Shown here in pieces: positions 48,110 to 62,578 of a stretch of DNA of 64,000 nucleotides. Location of the stretch: contig JANTQA010000045.1 in NCBI GenBank assembly GCA_027625915.1, forward strand, positions 1,612,001 to 1,676,000. Reading direction: 5' to 3'. The notes under the pieces were generated by a model. The model made no database searches and was not told the origin of the DNA. It was given only the letters and a program-made list of their open reading frames with translations. The position numbers and the translations under genes are program-made. Each line of letters begins with the position of its first letter. Position 1 is the stretch's first letter. This DNA is from Anaeramoeba flamelloides. Taxonomy: Eukaryota > Metamonada > Anaeramoebidae.

Positions 48110-51100
48110 ATTTCTTATTTTGGATCAACAACAACTATTCCTTTTATTTATTATTATTTTTCAATCAATCAATAAATAATAATTTTTATTTCAAGTTCAT
48201 CAAATATTTTACTAATATGTGAGTCTGAAAAAACCCAAAGATCTTGAAAAAAACTAATTAGAAGTGAGATTTTCAGAGGGGATTTAATTAAACTTCCTAA
48301 ATGAACTTTGAGATCAAATTTTAATTACGATAATTTGATTTGAATGGTAATTGAAAAATTCTGATCAGGTGGTTTCTTGGTGCTACCAATTTCAAAATTA
48401 CTTTCTTCAAGAAAGTGGAAGCTGTAATTTATCTCTTTTCTCATATAAAAAAAATATTATCTGATCTTTTTTACGAAGGGATTTGAAATTTCAATTTGAT
48501 TGAATTTTTATCTAATTCTCTTTCTTTTTTAAATTATTAAAGAAATTTCTTTCATTTAGAATATCAATTTTAAACCAAGAGATCAACGATCTGAATAGCA
48601 ACACAAAAACACATATTACAAAGCAAACGTGATTCACAATTTCAATTTATTCCTTTGAACAATAATAGTTTAAAAGAAAAAAAATAGTCAAAACAAAAAA
48701 GGGTTAAGTGAAAATTAGTACCAATTTTTAAAAAAAAAAATACCATAAAAGAGGATTAAAGAAGAATTACTCTAATATTAACTTTATGACTTTCTAATAC
48801 CACCGAGAAAAAAAATCCGCGAATTTAAATGAAATTATTACTGGTTTTTGAATAATTAATGGCGAAAAAATTTCCTTTATTTTTCTTTTACTAATTTTTT
48901 TTTTTTGTATTACAAATACAGAGAGTTTTCAAAGAGTATGTGATAATTTGTGATCTCTCTATATATTTACTTGGTCATTGTTTATCTATTGGGTGGACGA
49001 AGAATCCGAAACGAGAAAGCTAGATTAAAGAATTGAAAACAGATAATCAATTGAAATTTTATACCATTTTAATTTCAAAGACCAGTATTCAAAAAAAAAA
49101 AAAAAAAATAAATCAAACCTAAATTAAACGAGTTAAACAACAATTCAAATTCTAATTCAATTTGAAAACAAAATGGAAACAGATTGATCGAAATCGCGAT
49201 AATTTAATTTTTTTTTATAATCAAACCACTAAATGCAAAAAATAAAATAAATTTAAATAATATAAAAGAAATAGTTTCTTTTTCTGATTTTATCTTGATA
49301 AATTTATTTATCTATTTTTTTATTCAAAATCTTTGTTAAATGTAACATCCCATCATTTGCCCACCGTCTTTTTCATCCAAACATTAATGTACTTTCAGAC
49401 ATAATTGTTTTTGTTGTCAAAAGTTCAAAAAACAAGAAAAAACTAAAAAGTGAAAAAAACCACTCACATCTACACATAAAATCATTCAAAACAATAAGTT
49501 TTATAAATAAATTCAGAATTCAAAAATAAACTTTTAATTAGATATTATGGAATTTCATCACTTTTAAACAATATTTTGAATTTTTGATCTTTATATTAGA
49601 TTTGATTTTCTCAACATTCAAAAAAAAATGTTCGAAGGTACTAGTATTTTTAAAAAAATAGAATGAAATCTTGTTGAGATCTTTTAATTTTTTTTTTTGT
49701 AATTTGTTTTAGCTTATGAAATGTATTGGTTAACAACATCAAAATAATTTATTAATTATGAGTATATTGTTCGATTTCCAAAATTTCACAGGTTTCCAAT
49801 ATAAAACGAAAAAAATTAACCTATATTTTTTTTTAATCAATTAAGTTAATTCTTGAAAATAGTTCTCCTATATTTTTCGTTTTATGTTGGAAACGAATTG
49901 CTTTTGATTGAAAATTTTTTATTTGGTTATGATTTTTAATTATCAATATTTCAATACAAATCTTAACAAATAAAATTAATTGAAGTATAGGTGATTTAAT
50001 AAATCTAAAATTGCTAAATGTTTAACAAACATTTTATGAATGGAATTCAGATAAATATCAATAAAAATATTTTTATTCAAGTTTTAAAAAAGTTATTTTC
50101 TGGTTTTCAAAAAATTTGGTACAAAAAATGTTTGATTTTGTATTTATTTTAACAAATTGTTTGGTCTTATTCACAAGATTGTGTTATAACTATTTAAATC
50201 TTTTTTTGTGGAAAAAAAAAAAAGTTATGAATATTGAGGATAAAATTATAAAATTCCCAAATATCTTGAAGAAAATTTTATTTTTCAAAAAACAAAATTC
50301 AGATTTAAAATAAAAACACAATTAGTAAGCAAAAATTTTAAATATTTGAAATTTTTATTGATTAAAACCACCCCTATTAAAGCAATACAAATATTTTTCA
50401 TTGTTGAATATATTAATTTTTTGGTTAACCAAAAGAATTATCTCAAAAAAGAAAAAAAAAATCTTTACATTAATATTTATTACAATAAAGACTATTTATG
50501 GTGTGATAGTGATTAAAATGGTCATAAACAGGTTAAAAACTTTTTATATTGAAAGAATAAAAACAATTTAATAATTTTATTTTTATGAAAAAATGAGAAA
50601 AAACAATTTGATCTCACAAAAAAATTTACTTTTCTGGATTTATTCTTAGATAATAATATTTTTGGCACTTCACATATATAAAATTTGTAAGTAGAAAATA
50701 TCACCAATAATATATATTAATATTTTTCCCTGCTGGGGTTGTAAGACAGAGACTTTAATAATTTTTATTTCTGTTTTTGTTTTTGGGGTTTTGGTGATAA
50801 TTTTTACTAGTTTCAATTTTAATGTACCAAATAGTATAATTCAAAAGCAACCCAAAGTTATTTAATTTCTTGAAATTATTAAGATAAACTAATTTTTTTT
50901 TGAAAATAATCGAAAAATCAAAGAAAAAATATTAAATTAGATTTAAGAATTTATTCAAATATTGTAAAATGATAAAAGCAAAAGAAAAGCTTAAAACACC
51001 ACTTTGTATTTGTAAAAAAAAATAAATATTTTCATTTTATAAATATTTATTAATTAATAACTTTTAATAATCATTGATACTATAACAAATCAAGTACACC

Positions 51101-52090
51101 ATTTCATAAATATTTCAAAAATTACAAGATCCAAAAAAACTATTTTAATATTTATTTTTTATATTTTTTACTTTTACCAAAATTCCCTTTTTCAAGTTGT
51201 TTGGGATCATCTCTATGTTATTTTTTTTTAAGTGTTTGGAGGAGAGAAAAGGGAGAAAAAAAAAAAAAAAAAACAGTATAAAAATTTGTAACATCGTTTC
51301 TTATTAGATCTTAAACAAACTTAACTTGTTCTGATTAGATCTTAAGCAAACCGAACTAAACTGAAACAAACTGGACTTAACTGAAGTAACCGGGGCAACT
51401 GTAACTGAACTGATTTGAAACAAACTAAAGTTAACAGAATTAACATTTTCACACAATATACCCAGTCGTCACTTGGGGTGTGTTAAGAATGCCAGGGACA
51501 ATGTATTGTACTGGGATTATTCGAAAACAAAATTTGGGAAATTTCAAAAAAAAAAAAAAAAAAAAAAATCAATAAATGAAAAGTACGAAAACAAATTCTT
51601 ATTCTTAAAAAACTCTGAGCTTTATAGACGCATCCTATCTATCAAGTTCTAAATTTAAAACTTATTAAATTAACTATTTTAATTTGATCAAAAAGTGGGA
51701 CAAATATTTAAATTTTTATATTAAAAGTGGAAAATAAATGATTTTATACGAATTTTTTTTTTTTTTTTTATTATTATAAAAATTCAGGGTTTTCTGACTT
51801 CTAAAGCGTATTTCACACCTCTTTATCAAAAAAAAATAAACTATTATAACGTTTATTTAATTTTTTACTTCCAAATCCGACTAAACACACTTCTTCTTCT
51901 TTTTGTTTTGTATCCATGTATAACACAACAACCGCTTACACCTTCTCTTTTATAAACCACCATTCATTAACATTTAATTATATATAATTCTAATTTTTAT
52001 TTGTTTTTTTTATTTGCTATCTTATTTTTATATTTTTTTATCTTTTACTATGAATAGACGATCAACCCACTACTTAACATTTTTTTAATT
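48110..52090. other. Long stretch without a confirmed gene
   Basis: About 4 kb of A+T-rich DNA. The only unusual parts are a G+C-richer patch near 48950-49030, with a short open frame that I cannot place, and the AACT-rich block at 51300-51545. Confidence 0.45.
51300..51545. repeat. AACT-rich imperfect repeat block with G+C-rich tail
   Basis: Direct repeats TTAGATCTTAAACAAAC and TTAGATCTTAAGCAAAC lie 37 bases apart, followed by many variants of AAACTGAA, TTAACTGAA and AACTGAACTGA. The block ends with a G+C-richer segment containing CCCAGTCGTCACTTGGGG and GTATTGTACTGGGA. No coding frame, element ends or known RNA were recognised. Confidence 0.5.
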
Positions 52091-52762
52091 TTGTTAAAAA
52101 CTTCAACAAATAAAAGAATATTAAAAAAACTTGAGTCAGGAATTTTTAGAAACATAATAGAAAATGAATATTCATATATTTTTGGAATTACAAAAGAAAA
52201 AATTAAACTATTTGTCAATGAAAAAGAAGAACTAAAAAAGCTAATGATTTATCTTGAAAAACAAATTTTTGAAATTACTTCTACCAAAGAAACGAGAAGT
52301 ATTAATAAAAAATATAGTCATTCACTAAGTAATTTATATAGAAATAAATTATTGAAACAATATCCAGATTATGCAATGTTTGTGTTATCAACATTTGACA
52401 CAATAAACGACCCCGATACTAGCGATTCTGAATATAATTCAGAAGATTATTTAAACAGCCTATCTTCAGAAGAATCAGAAGATTACACAGGAGAAGAATC
52501 AGAAGATTTCGAAAATTCAGAAGATTTTGAAGATTCGGAAGAGGAACCAAAAATACAAAAAAAACAAATTGAAAAAAAGAAAACAAAAACACAAAACAAA
52601 TCAAAAAAAAAACAACAAGCGAAAAAATTGCCAAAAACAAACAACAAAATTGCTAATAAAAAAAGATCTCGCACTTTTAAAGAAAAAAACTCGAAAAGAA
52701 GAAGGAATAATACCAAGAAAAAAAGTTTTAATATTTTTACAGAAGAAACAGATAGCGATTAA
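52091..52762 (+). CDS. Low-complexity acidic/basic protein, start unresolved
   Basis: The open frame gives up to 223 residues ending at TAA 52760-52762. The first third is a mixed helical region (KRILKKLESGIFRNIIENEY). Then comes a strongly acidic Ser/Glu/Asp tract (about residues 108-153), then a lysine-rich tail with KKRSR and KRRRN. An acidic stretch next to a basic tail is common in nuclear or nucleolar histone-binding and ribosome-assembly proteins, but no family is recognised. The frame begins at TTG; the first in-frame ATG is at 52244, inside the helical part, so either a short upstream exon is missing or the protein starts at 52244 (173 residues). An out-of-frame ATG at 52050 may mark the lost first exon. 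Confidence 0.6.
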   Translation: MLKTSTNKRILKKLESGIFRNIIENEYSYIFGITKEKIKLFVNEKEELKKLMIYLEKQIFEITSTKETRSINKKYSHSLSNLYRNKLLKQYPDYAMFVLSTFDTINDPDTSDSEYNSEDYLNSLSSEESEDYTGEESEDFENSEDFEDSEEEPKIQKKQIEKKKTKTQNKSKKKQQAKKLPKTNNKIANKKRSRTFKEKNSKRRRNNTKKKSFNIFTEETDSD

Positions 52763-53247
52763 TTTTGGAGATTTATTTATTTTTTTTTTTCATACTTATT
52801 ATAATTATATTTAATTCTTCAATCTTTTTTCATTTTATTTTATTATTCTCCTTCATTACAGAGAAAAATACTATAATAGAAATTTAATTATAATAATTGT
52901 GAAAAATTATAAATAACCAATCATAAAAAACAATAGGACAGTTAATAGGAGGGGGTATTGGATTTATATTATATTCTCTAATTTTTAAAACACTAAAATA
53001 AAATCTTAGATTTTTTTATTTATTGTTTCATTTTTTTTTTTTTTTGATTTAAAGTTATTTAAATTTTTTTTTATTATATTTTTAAAAAAAAATTGTAAAG
53101 ATAGATTTTTTCAAGAAAGTAAAAATAATATAATTTAAAATTTTAATATTATTTCAAGTACCCTGATAACTCAAAAAAAAATTAATTTTATTTTATGACT
53201 TTATACTTTTTACAAAATTCCCTTTTTGAACTAAACACCATTTCAAA

Positions 53248-53760
53248 AATTGTGACTCACCTAAAATAATAAATTGAAAAAAAAAAATTATCTTTTATTA
53301 TTCAAGATCAACAGATAATTAAATCTGATTTGTAATTCACTTTTAAGTCATTCTAAATATATAAAAGCCTGATATATTATAAATTAAAAAAAATAAAACC
53401 AAAAACTAAAAAAAAGTGAGTCACAATTTTTGGAATGAGTATAAAACCGATTTTTTATTACTGAACTTTCACTGAAAAAAAGTTGAACGGCGAGATTTTT
53501 TACTAATAATTAAATTCATTTTAAAAGACACTACCTGGTCTAAATGTTCTAAGTGATTATTTATCTTATAGAAGATTTTTTTTTTCCACTTGATCTTTGC
53601 AAAAAAAAAACAGAAAAAGAAAAATTTGAAAAAGCAAAACAATAATTTTTACAAAATAAGAAATAGATCTGATCCAAAAATTTGAAAATATTTCTTTGAT
53701 AAGAATACTGAAATAAACCCTCAAAACAACTTCAATTAACAATATAAATTGAGTTAAAAA
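53248..53760 (+). repeat. Dispersed repeat family R1, copy 3
   Basis: The closest match to copy 1 (738-1250). The hairpin ends TTTCAAAAATTGTGACTC and GTGAGTCACAATTTTTGG are both present, followed by the shared GAACTTTCACTGAAAAA block and AACCCTCAAAACAAC at the right. Confidence 0.7.
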
Positions 53761-53929
53761 TTTTGAAATCTAGCTTAGTTTGTGTTCATCTATTTATTTT
53801 TTAAAGGTTTGGAGGGAGTTGATTATTAAATTCCAAATTTGGATAAATTTCAAAATGGTTTAACGGTCAAGCCTTTAAGGTTAAAAATAATTTTCTTAAA
53901 AATAAAAAAAAAATTTGTAATTTTTATAA

Positions 53930-54340
53930 GTTCCTTTTCCAAGAAAACTCTATCCAAACGTATGAAGTGTGATCGATCTCCAAAAATCAACAATCTAAAA
54001 AGAGGATATTATTAGAATAAGGAACAAAAGAGACACCCAATTTCCAATTAGAATGATAGTGAATTTTAATTCTGAAAACGACTGTGTTCATTTTGAAGTT
54101 TCCAATTTAACACTTTTTGAGATCTTGAGGATATTGTTTTCCTTTTTTTTTATTCACAAATGAGTTATTTTTATCTTAAAAATAATAAAAAATCCTTACT
54201 TTTTCAAATTTATTGGGTTATAAAAAAACTATTACTTAGATTAAATCAGATTTAAATTGATTATGCGCCAAAAAGAAAACAATTTGCTTTCAATTGAAAA
54301 AATTGAACATTTTGGAAATTTACGAAAAAAGAAATACTTG
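53930..54340 (-). repeat. Dispersed repeat family R3, inverted copy
   Basis: GATCGATCTCCAAAAATCAA and CACCCAATTTCCAATTAGAA are the complements of the R3 core at 42880-42980, so this copy is in opposite orientation to those at 42290 and 55160. Confidence 0.55.
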
Positions 54341-55159
54341 TTTTTTTTTTTAAATTTGGATATTAGGAATTGAGAATTCTTAGAAAAACTTTTCTTTTAT
54401 ATTAATTGTTTTGCCAATGGGATCCTCTTAATTTTTTTTTGTTATTGGAATTTTTACTACCAAGAAAAGGCAAATTTCACAATTGTAATTTTAGATTTCA
54501 AGCCACTTTTTATTTATGGAACAAATGTCATATTTTTAATACGATATTTTATACTGGGAATTTATGAAAACAAGATTGATAAAACTTAGAAATATAAAAA
54601 TCAAAAAAAAACAATTAGTAAATCAAAAAAATTAAAATCAAAAAAACAAAAATCTCATAAACATATTCCAATTCTTGATATATGGTGCCAAATTAATATA
54701 TTCTGATGAATAAAACTTTTATTTAAAAATTTAAAACCAAAAAAGGTATATTTTTTTAATTTGCGAAAATATTTGCATCAACGTTATTAAAAATATAAAA
54801 GCTATAATTAATTCATATTTTTTTTTATATAGAAATTCAGTTTTTAGGATATATCGTTTCTATTTTCCACCCCCCCCCCCTTAACAAAATATAATTAAAT
54901 CTTATTTTTTTGAGTTAAAAAAAAACAGTTTTCCCATCATTCAAATACCCAAATAATGATTATAGAGGATTGATATTTTTAGATAGAAATTTCATCATTA
55001 GCAAACATGACGATTCTCTTAATTTGATGTTTTTTATCTGGAATTATAATACATTATTAAGATGAATATTAAAAAAAATAATAAACATCTTTATCACAAA
55101 ATAGATATATTGTTAACTGTTATCCTTATAAAATAATAAATTTAGACATTTGTATTTAA

Positions 55160-55860
55160 GGGTCTAGTCATTTACCGTGAAAATACTCCATATTCAAGAG
55201 AAACTTGAGACCAAAAAGGGTATTGTGAAATAAGCCTTCTTTTGGTTGAAAAAATTCAAATAACAAAAAAAAAAATTACATTGGATCATCTTTGACAAAA
55301 AAATTCAAAGCAAAAAAAAAAAGAGTTTGAAAGAGTTCTCAATTTCAAAAAATCAAAATTTAAAAAAAAAAATTCATTTTTCTCATTTTCTATTTCCAAA
55401 AGGTTAAATTTCTTTAATTTAAAACAAATTGCTATCTTGTATTTCACAATCAATTTTATTGGATTTATTCTGATTTCTGGGTATTTTTTAACCCTCTAAA
55501 TTTAACCAAGTAAGGATTAGGTAATAGTCTTTCAATAAAAATAACTCATTTGAAAAAAGAAAAAAAAGAAAAAAAAATTCACTTAGATCTCAAAAAGCGC
55601 CAAAGATCGACACTCCAAAACTGACATCATTTTTTTCAAAATTGTAATTCACAACCATTCTAATTGGAAATTGAGTATCACTCTTTGGGGCTTTTTTCTA
55701 AAAATGTCCTCATTTTTGGTTGTTGATTTTTGGAGATCGATCGTACATCTATAGGTTAATTGTTTTTTGATTGGTGTTAGGTCCTCAATAAAATTACAAA
55801 AAAGTTTTTTTCCATTTCAGAATAAAAAATTTCACCGTAATGACTCGACACTTAATTCCA
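55160..55860 (+). repeat. Dispersed repeat family R3, copy at 55.2-55.9 kb
   Basis: It shares with 42290-43090 the blocks TTGAAAAAATTCAAATAAC, TTAAAACAAATTG, GGAAATTGAGTATCACTCTT and GTTGATTTTTGGAGATCGAT in the same order and spacing, ending with ATTACAAAAAAG and AATGACTCGAC. It is non-coding. Confidence 0.6.
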
Positions 55861-58085
55861 AAAAATGTATTTACCCAGAATATATTGAATATTTGATAAA
55901 ATAAACACAAACCAACCAAAAAGGGGTTAATAATTTAAAAAAAAAATAATATCACTGAATTGAATTTTCCTAATTAAAAGTTGAATTAAAATAGAATTTT
56001 CTTTCTTGAATTTAAATGAATTATTTATTATTATTCGTATATCTTTAAATTAATTATTCAACTAATTATACAAACATTATATTTAGCTTAAAATATTAAT
56101 TTTGAAATATTATAATTTATTAAATATTGAAGAATCAACATTAAAAAGTAAAAATTTATCATTTTTCAAAAAAAAAATTATACTATCCCTTCCAAAACAA
56201 ATTGGAGTTAATGGTAAAAAAAAAATTCTTCTTTGGTTATAATTTTTTTGAAACTTGAGAAACCCAAATCAACTAAAAAAAAAAAAGAAATAACTACCTC
56301 TAAAAAAAAAAAAACACAATTTCAAATCTATTTGTATTATTATCCAATTTTTTAAATAAAAATGAATAAGATGAAAAAAAATTAAATGGTTATTTGTATT
56401 TTGAGGTTAATTCTTTTTCTCTGAAAAAAAAAATAAAAAATTACTCATAAAAAGAATTTTGTCTTTTTATACAATAATATTAAACAAAAAACGTCCTATT
56501 CAAATATAATAAGGTACCTTTTATTTAGATATTGAAGACTCACAGTCATAAAAAAATATTTTCAATTTTTAAAGAGGTGTATATAGAAAAAGGTAAAACA
56601 ATGTTATCAAGGAATTAAACTTAAAAAATGATTGGATATTATGTAAAAAAAAAAAAAAAAATACCGAATTCGATTTTTAATCTAAAGAAAAATAAAACAA
56701 GAAAGAGTTAGATTTTAGAATATGGTTTTATAATCTGAGCATTGATATTATTAAAAAAGTAAAAGTCAAAAAAATTTTATAAATTTAACTATTATTTAAT
56801 GAAAGTTAATTCTACTCTAGATACTGTTTTACAAAAATTTTCTTGTTCAAAATTAAGGATAAAATCAAATATCACTCGTTTATTCAAGGGATAGATATAC
56901 CCAATTTTTTTTTTTGATTTTTCAATCATAATCAAAAATTGACAAAATGAAAAAGAAAAAAGAAATTTTAAAAGAAATTTAAAAAGGGTTTATAAGCAGT
57001 AAGAGGTAAGAAATTAATAAAAAATTAAACAAAACAATTTTAATAATAACTGCCAAAATCACACTCACGATACTTTTGGTTAAAAAAATTTCATTTGGTA
57101 ATTGATCATGAATGTTTATATCACATTGTTTAATTGATTTCATTTCTCTTTTCTTTTTGATCTTAATTCTTTTTTATCAGTGTTATTTTTTACCTTTGTT
57201 TTTTCTTTCTGTTATTTTCAAGTTACTCATACTGTAGTCCCCAATTATCTCAACACTAACAGGTACCCATTTGTTTTTTTTTTTTAACTCTTCTTTGGAA
57301 TATAAAGGAAATTCGATTAGTTTAAAAATAGAAAAAAATAAATATTAGAATTTTTATGATCAACTTTTAAAATAATAATTTATTTCCAAGTTAAACAATT
57401 TTGTTACAAGTGAAATACATTTTTTATTAACTAAAAACAAGAAAGAATCTGATTTTTTATTACTTGTAATCCCTTATTTTTCCTGAAGAAGATTAAACTT
57501 TTCAATTGTATTTTTGAATAAGTAAGATCAATAGCAAAAAAAGGAAAAAGACTAATAAATATAAAATAATTATTCAACCTTTTTACTTGAATTTCTCTTT
57601 TTTAAATGCAATAAATCCATGTTCAAAGTAGTTCACTGGTGATAATATTTCAAAGGTCTGTTGATTTTCAAAGTACCATAACATTTAAATGAATAAAAAG
57701 GTTTATTCAAGTAGAAGATGAAAAAATCAGAAATAGGGAAAATGAAGGATTAAACATTAAATTGAATTTATCACTATGCTTTTAAATTCTTGAATAAAGT
57801 TAATTGGGTGACTTTATATTTGATAACTTTGAAAAATTTTGTTGATTGTAAGATAAATGGTTCTTAATCAAGCGAAAAAAAGCGTTACCTCAAATAGTAT
57901 TGGTATTTCAAAAATATGTTTAATTCAATAAAAACATTCTTCATAAAAATACCTTCTCAAGGTTTTTCTTTTCACGAAAAGGGGTAGAATTATTTTCCAC
58001 ATTCCCTCCAACTATTTTTTTTTTTTTTTTTTTTTTTTTCTTTTTTCTCCAAATTCTTTTTTTTTTATCTCTTTTTCTTGTTTTT

Positions 58086-60343
58086 ATGAGTTGGAAAAAT
58101 TCCTTGACTTTACTTGAGCAAACCATAAATTCCACAACTACTAATAACTTTGATGAAATTTCTGTCTCTTTTGCTTATAAAGCAATCTTGAACATTCTTA
58201 CAAAAGACATTTTGGTTGAATGGAGGCAAGCAATCTACCATTTATCAAATAAAAAATCAAGAGTGGACATGAAGTTCGATCAAGCCGCGCATCTCTTAAT
58301 CAAAATTTGTGATTATCCAAATTCAAATTTGCGACACTTGACGTCAAGCAATTTCATCTCCTTTGTTCATAACATTGCACCGATGTATGCAAACAAATTT
58401 TGCAAAACCATTTTTGCTTTGCTGCTTTCAAAAAACTGCTGCGGTGTTCGTGCTACAAGGTTAATTTTGAAAATCTTGCCACACGTTACGAGTTACCTCG
58501 GCGACAGGACACTGAAAGGACGAGCGAATGAGTTTTGGAACATTTTTTCAGAAACAATTGAGATTCAGAGCGGGCAAATTGCCACTGCGCTCTTAGAACC
58601 TAATTTTGAAGCAATTTTCCCGATTTTCGGTAGCTACTTAGAACTCGATCAACAAGTTATCATATTATCAAAATTAGTGAACAGACTAAAGGACCATAAT
58701 TCAGAGTGGAGACGGGCAGCATCTAAAATGCTTTGTACCATTTGTAATTACTGTGGCCGTGATCAATCCGTTCCACAGACATTGGGCTTGCTTTTGCGAA
58801 CAACTGAATCGGTTTGTGAATTAAAAAAGGATCACGACAGTAGTGACAATAACAACCAAAAGAAGAATCAAAACAAACAAGTAGATCTTTTAAAAGTCCA
58901 AGGAAATCAAAAGAAAATCAAAACACAAGACCAAGACCAAGACAAGAACCTGTTTGTAGAAAAAGAAAAAGAAAACGAAGAAGAAGAAGAAGAAGAAGAG
59001 GAAAAAGAAATAAAATTAATTAATTTCAATCACCAATGGTTTATGGGATCCTTAAAAACCTTTCATTTGTTTATCCAACAGTTCCCAAACAAAATATGTT
59101 TTATTCCATTTGCTATACGGATTTTTGATTACTCTTGGCTCTTAGTCATTAATGACAATCCAAAAATTAAACCATCTGTAAAGGCAATTGCTTTAGAAAA
59201 CGTTTTGTCTTTAATTCAATTATGTTCAGGAATTAAGGAAATCAAAGAAAAAATCAAAGAATCAAATTTTCAAAATAAAATCATTTCAATAGCCTTTGAA
59301 AAAAATATAAAAATTGCCTTACGGGTAATTTGTATTTCAATTTTAATAAGTCTAATTGATGTGTTTCCATATAGAATCTTGAATGTATTATTACCGAAAA
59401 ATTGGATTCAAATGAATTCAAACGAAGAATTTGAAAAAAAAACCCAACAAGAACAAGAACAAGAACAAGAACAAGAACAAGGAAAAGGAAAAGGACAAAA
59501 ACAAAATCAAGAACAAAAACAGGAACAAAAAAAAGAAAATATTATAGATCTCATCAAGAAAGGAGATCCACAATTAATTAAAAGAGCCAATAGCGCATTA
59601 ATTATCATTGTTAACAAAATAATTACTTTAAGATTAAATGGATATTCACTTGAAAAGATTTTTAATTTATATGAACAAATGTTAGAAAATAAATCATTAA
59701 GGAGGTTTGTGTTTGAATCTTTAAAAACATTGGATAAGAAGATTTATGAAATCTATTTTTATCAAGAGTCAATTTTCAAAATTATTGAAAAAACATATTT
59801 TTTAATTAATAATAAAATCAACGAATTAGGTAGTTTAATCAAAATTTCAATAATCCAATTTTTATCAAATTATTTACAATATAACAACTATAATGATAAA
59901 AAAAAAAAAATTACAAAAAATTTCACCTTAAAAATTTTAAAAGTAATTTTACAAATTGGAAATAATTCTAAAAATGAAGAAAGAATCTGTAGCATAATCT
60001 CAAAAGAATTTGTAAAAATTATATTGAAAAAATATTTTTTGTTTAATTGGTCTTTAGATTATTTATTAAGAACCTTGACTGGATTAAACAAAAATTTGAA
60101 TAAAAATTTAGGCTGGAATATTCTATTAGAATTAATTCAAAATTATAAAAAGATAAACCAGAAAGATTTTTTAAATTTAGTTTCAGAATTTTTTTTAATA
60201 ACTATTGACCAATTAAAAGAGGAAAAATCGATTTGCAATTTAGATAAGCATTTAAAAACCTTAAGATTAATTAGGAAAATGTTCAAATGCCCAGAAATTA
60301 ATTATGAATTGAAATTAGATAAACAACAACAACAACAACAACA

Positions 60344-60374
<31 letters not shown>

Positions 60375-62514
60375 CAGCATCAGCAACAACAGTTACAACA
60401 GCAACAACAACAGAAGACACAATTGCAACAAAATAATTATAAAGAAAGCTATGAAATTGGTCAATTGGAGATTATTTTATTTCATTTGATTAAAATATTA
60501 TATATGAGCAATGACATTTATTATGAAAACCAAATTAATATTAAAGAAAAATCGTTAGAACAGAAGAAGCTTGAGAAAAAAAAAAAAAATCAAAATAATA
60601 AAAACAATGCAAAGCAAAACCGAATAAACAATTTACCAAAACGTAAAAATTCAACATCCAATCCCAAAAGAAAATTAATTTCAAAATTTGATTCTGCAAG
60701 GTGCATTGAGCAATTCATTTTTCTGGCTTCAAAAAAAAATCGATATTCAAATGTTATTAATAATCATATGGATAATCATAAGTATACTAAAAAGCTAATA
60801 TTTAATTATGATCATAAATCTTCTCAAGATAAGAATCAAATTAAAAAAAGCCCCAATATCTTGAGAAGAAATGACCTTTATAACGATCCAAATAAAATAA
60901 GAAGTTATTTACATTTGCCAATTTATTTAAACTTGATGGACAAACTAATTGAATCTCGGAAAATTGGAATAGAGCTTATTGATCAAAAGATTAACAAATT
61001 TAATCAAATTCAAAAGGAAAGTCTAAAATTGTTAATAATAATAACCAACAAAATGGGGTGTTCAATTATTTGGTATTGGAATGCGCTAACTGACATAATC
61101 ATACCATTGATAGAGATCGAACCATATTTAATTTGCAAATTAATCTCAACGCTGTATTGCACCGTATTGAAAAATTTCACTTCTTTTGAAAGAAAGTTAA
61201 CATGCATTCAAAAGTTTTTAAAAGATACTAATATATTAATGATCAAATTATTTTCTAAGGGGAGAAATAATAATTTGATAATTAGATCAAAAATATTAAT
61301 ATCAATATCTAAATTATTAAAATTTACGAATAATTATTTAGAAGAAGCCTTCAATTTATTTAACCATTCATTGAAATTATCAATAAATTTTAAACAAGAA
61401 TTAGAAAATCCTAAAATTGTTTTAATCTCTATTTGTAAAATAATTCGGAGATTATTTGAAAGAAATTCTCCAAATATTAAACCTAATATGATTTTTAAAT
61501 TATTTGAAAAAATTTTATTGATTAAACAAGATATCAAATCAACAGATTTAATCCATTCTTTAAAGCATTTGCTATTTAGTACAATTACAAAAATTGTTCA
61601 AAAAAAAGTTAAATTTAATAAAAATCTCGTAAAGAAAAAAAAAATCCAAATCAAAATGATCCAATTGTTGACTTCCAATTTTAAATTTATTAACTTAATT
61701 GATTTGTTAAACATTCTTTTAAATAATAACCCTAAGGAAATCGAAATTAAATTGGTGATTTTCACTTTTTTCAATAATTCCATTGTAAAAATTGTCAAAA
61801 TTAATAAATTCTTTTACAATTCTTTAATAAAGTTTTTACTAATAAATTATAGTATTAAACAATTAAACAAGCAATTAATAAGAATTTTAGATCATAATTT
61901 TTTTGATATTTTTTTAAAAATTGAAATTATTTCCATCTTTTTATACACACTTAATAATAAATTAATAAATAACGATAGCCAAATTGATAATAATACCAAT
62001 ATTGATAATAATACCAATAAGAAGAATAAATCTGTTAATGACGATATCAATGATGATGTCGAGGATAGTGATAAACAAGTTGTTACAAAGAATGAGGATC
62101 AATTATTACTCATAATAAAGAAATTAATTGAAATATTATTTGAATTTTTAAATTCCCTAATTATTTCATTTTCTATTAATATTAAAAAAACACACTTAAA
62201 CTATTTTAATTATTTTTTAAATTTAATAAATTATTATAATAAGAACAACCAATCAACCAATATTAAGATTGAGAATTCAAAAGATTTAATGAATACTTTT
62301 TTGATATTTTTAAAAAATGAAAAAAAAAAAAATTTATTTTCGAAAAATTTATCCAAACTTATTAATAGTGTAATAAAAATTTTCATTAATTTAAAATTTA
62401 TAAATTTAAATTTTTGGTCAGAAATTTTTTTATTAAATTGTACAACCAATATGAATGAATTAATTATACAACAAATTTTCATTTCAAATAATGATAATAA
62501 TAATGATAATAAGG

Positions 62515-62578
<64 letters not shown>

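Larger units (their letters stand above)
52763..58085. other. Intergenic stretch with dispersed repeats upstream of huntingtin
   Basis: These 5.3 kb contain R1 copy 3 (53248-53760), an inverted R3 copy (53930-54340) and a long direct R3 copy (55160-55860). A 10-C run lies at 54869-54880. The T-rich run immediately before the huntingtin ATG (58015-58078) may be in the 5' untranslated region. No other gene was seen. Confidence 0.55.
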
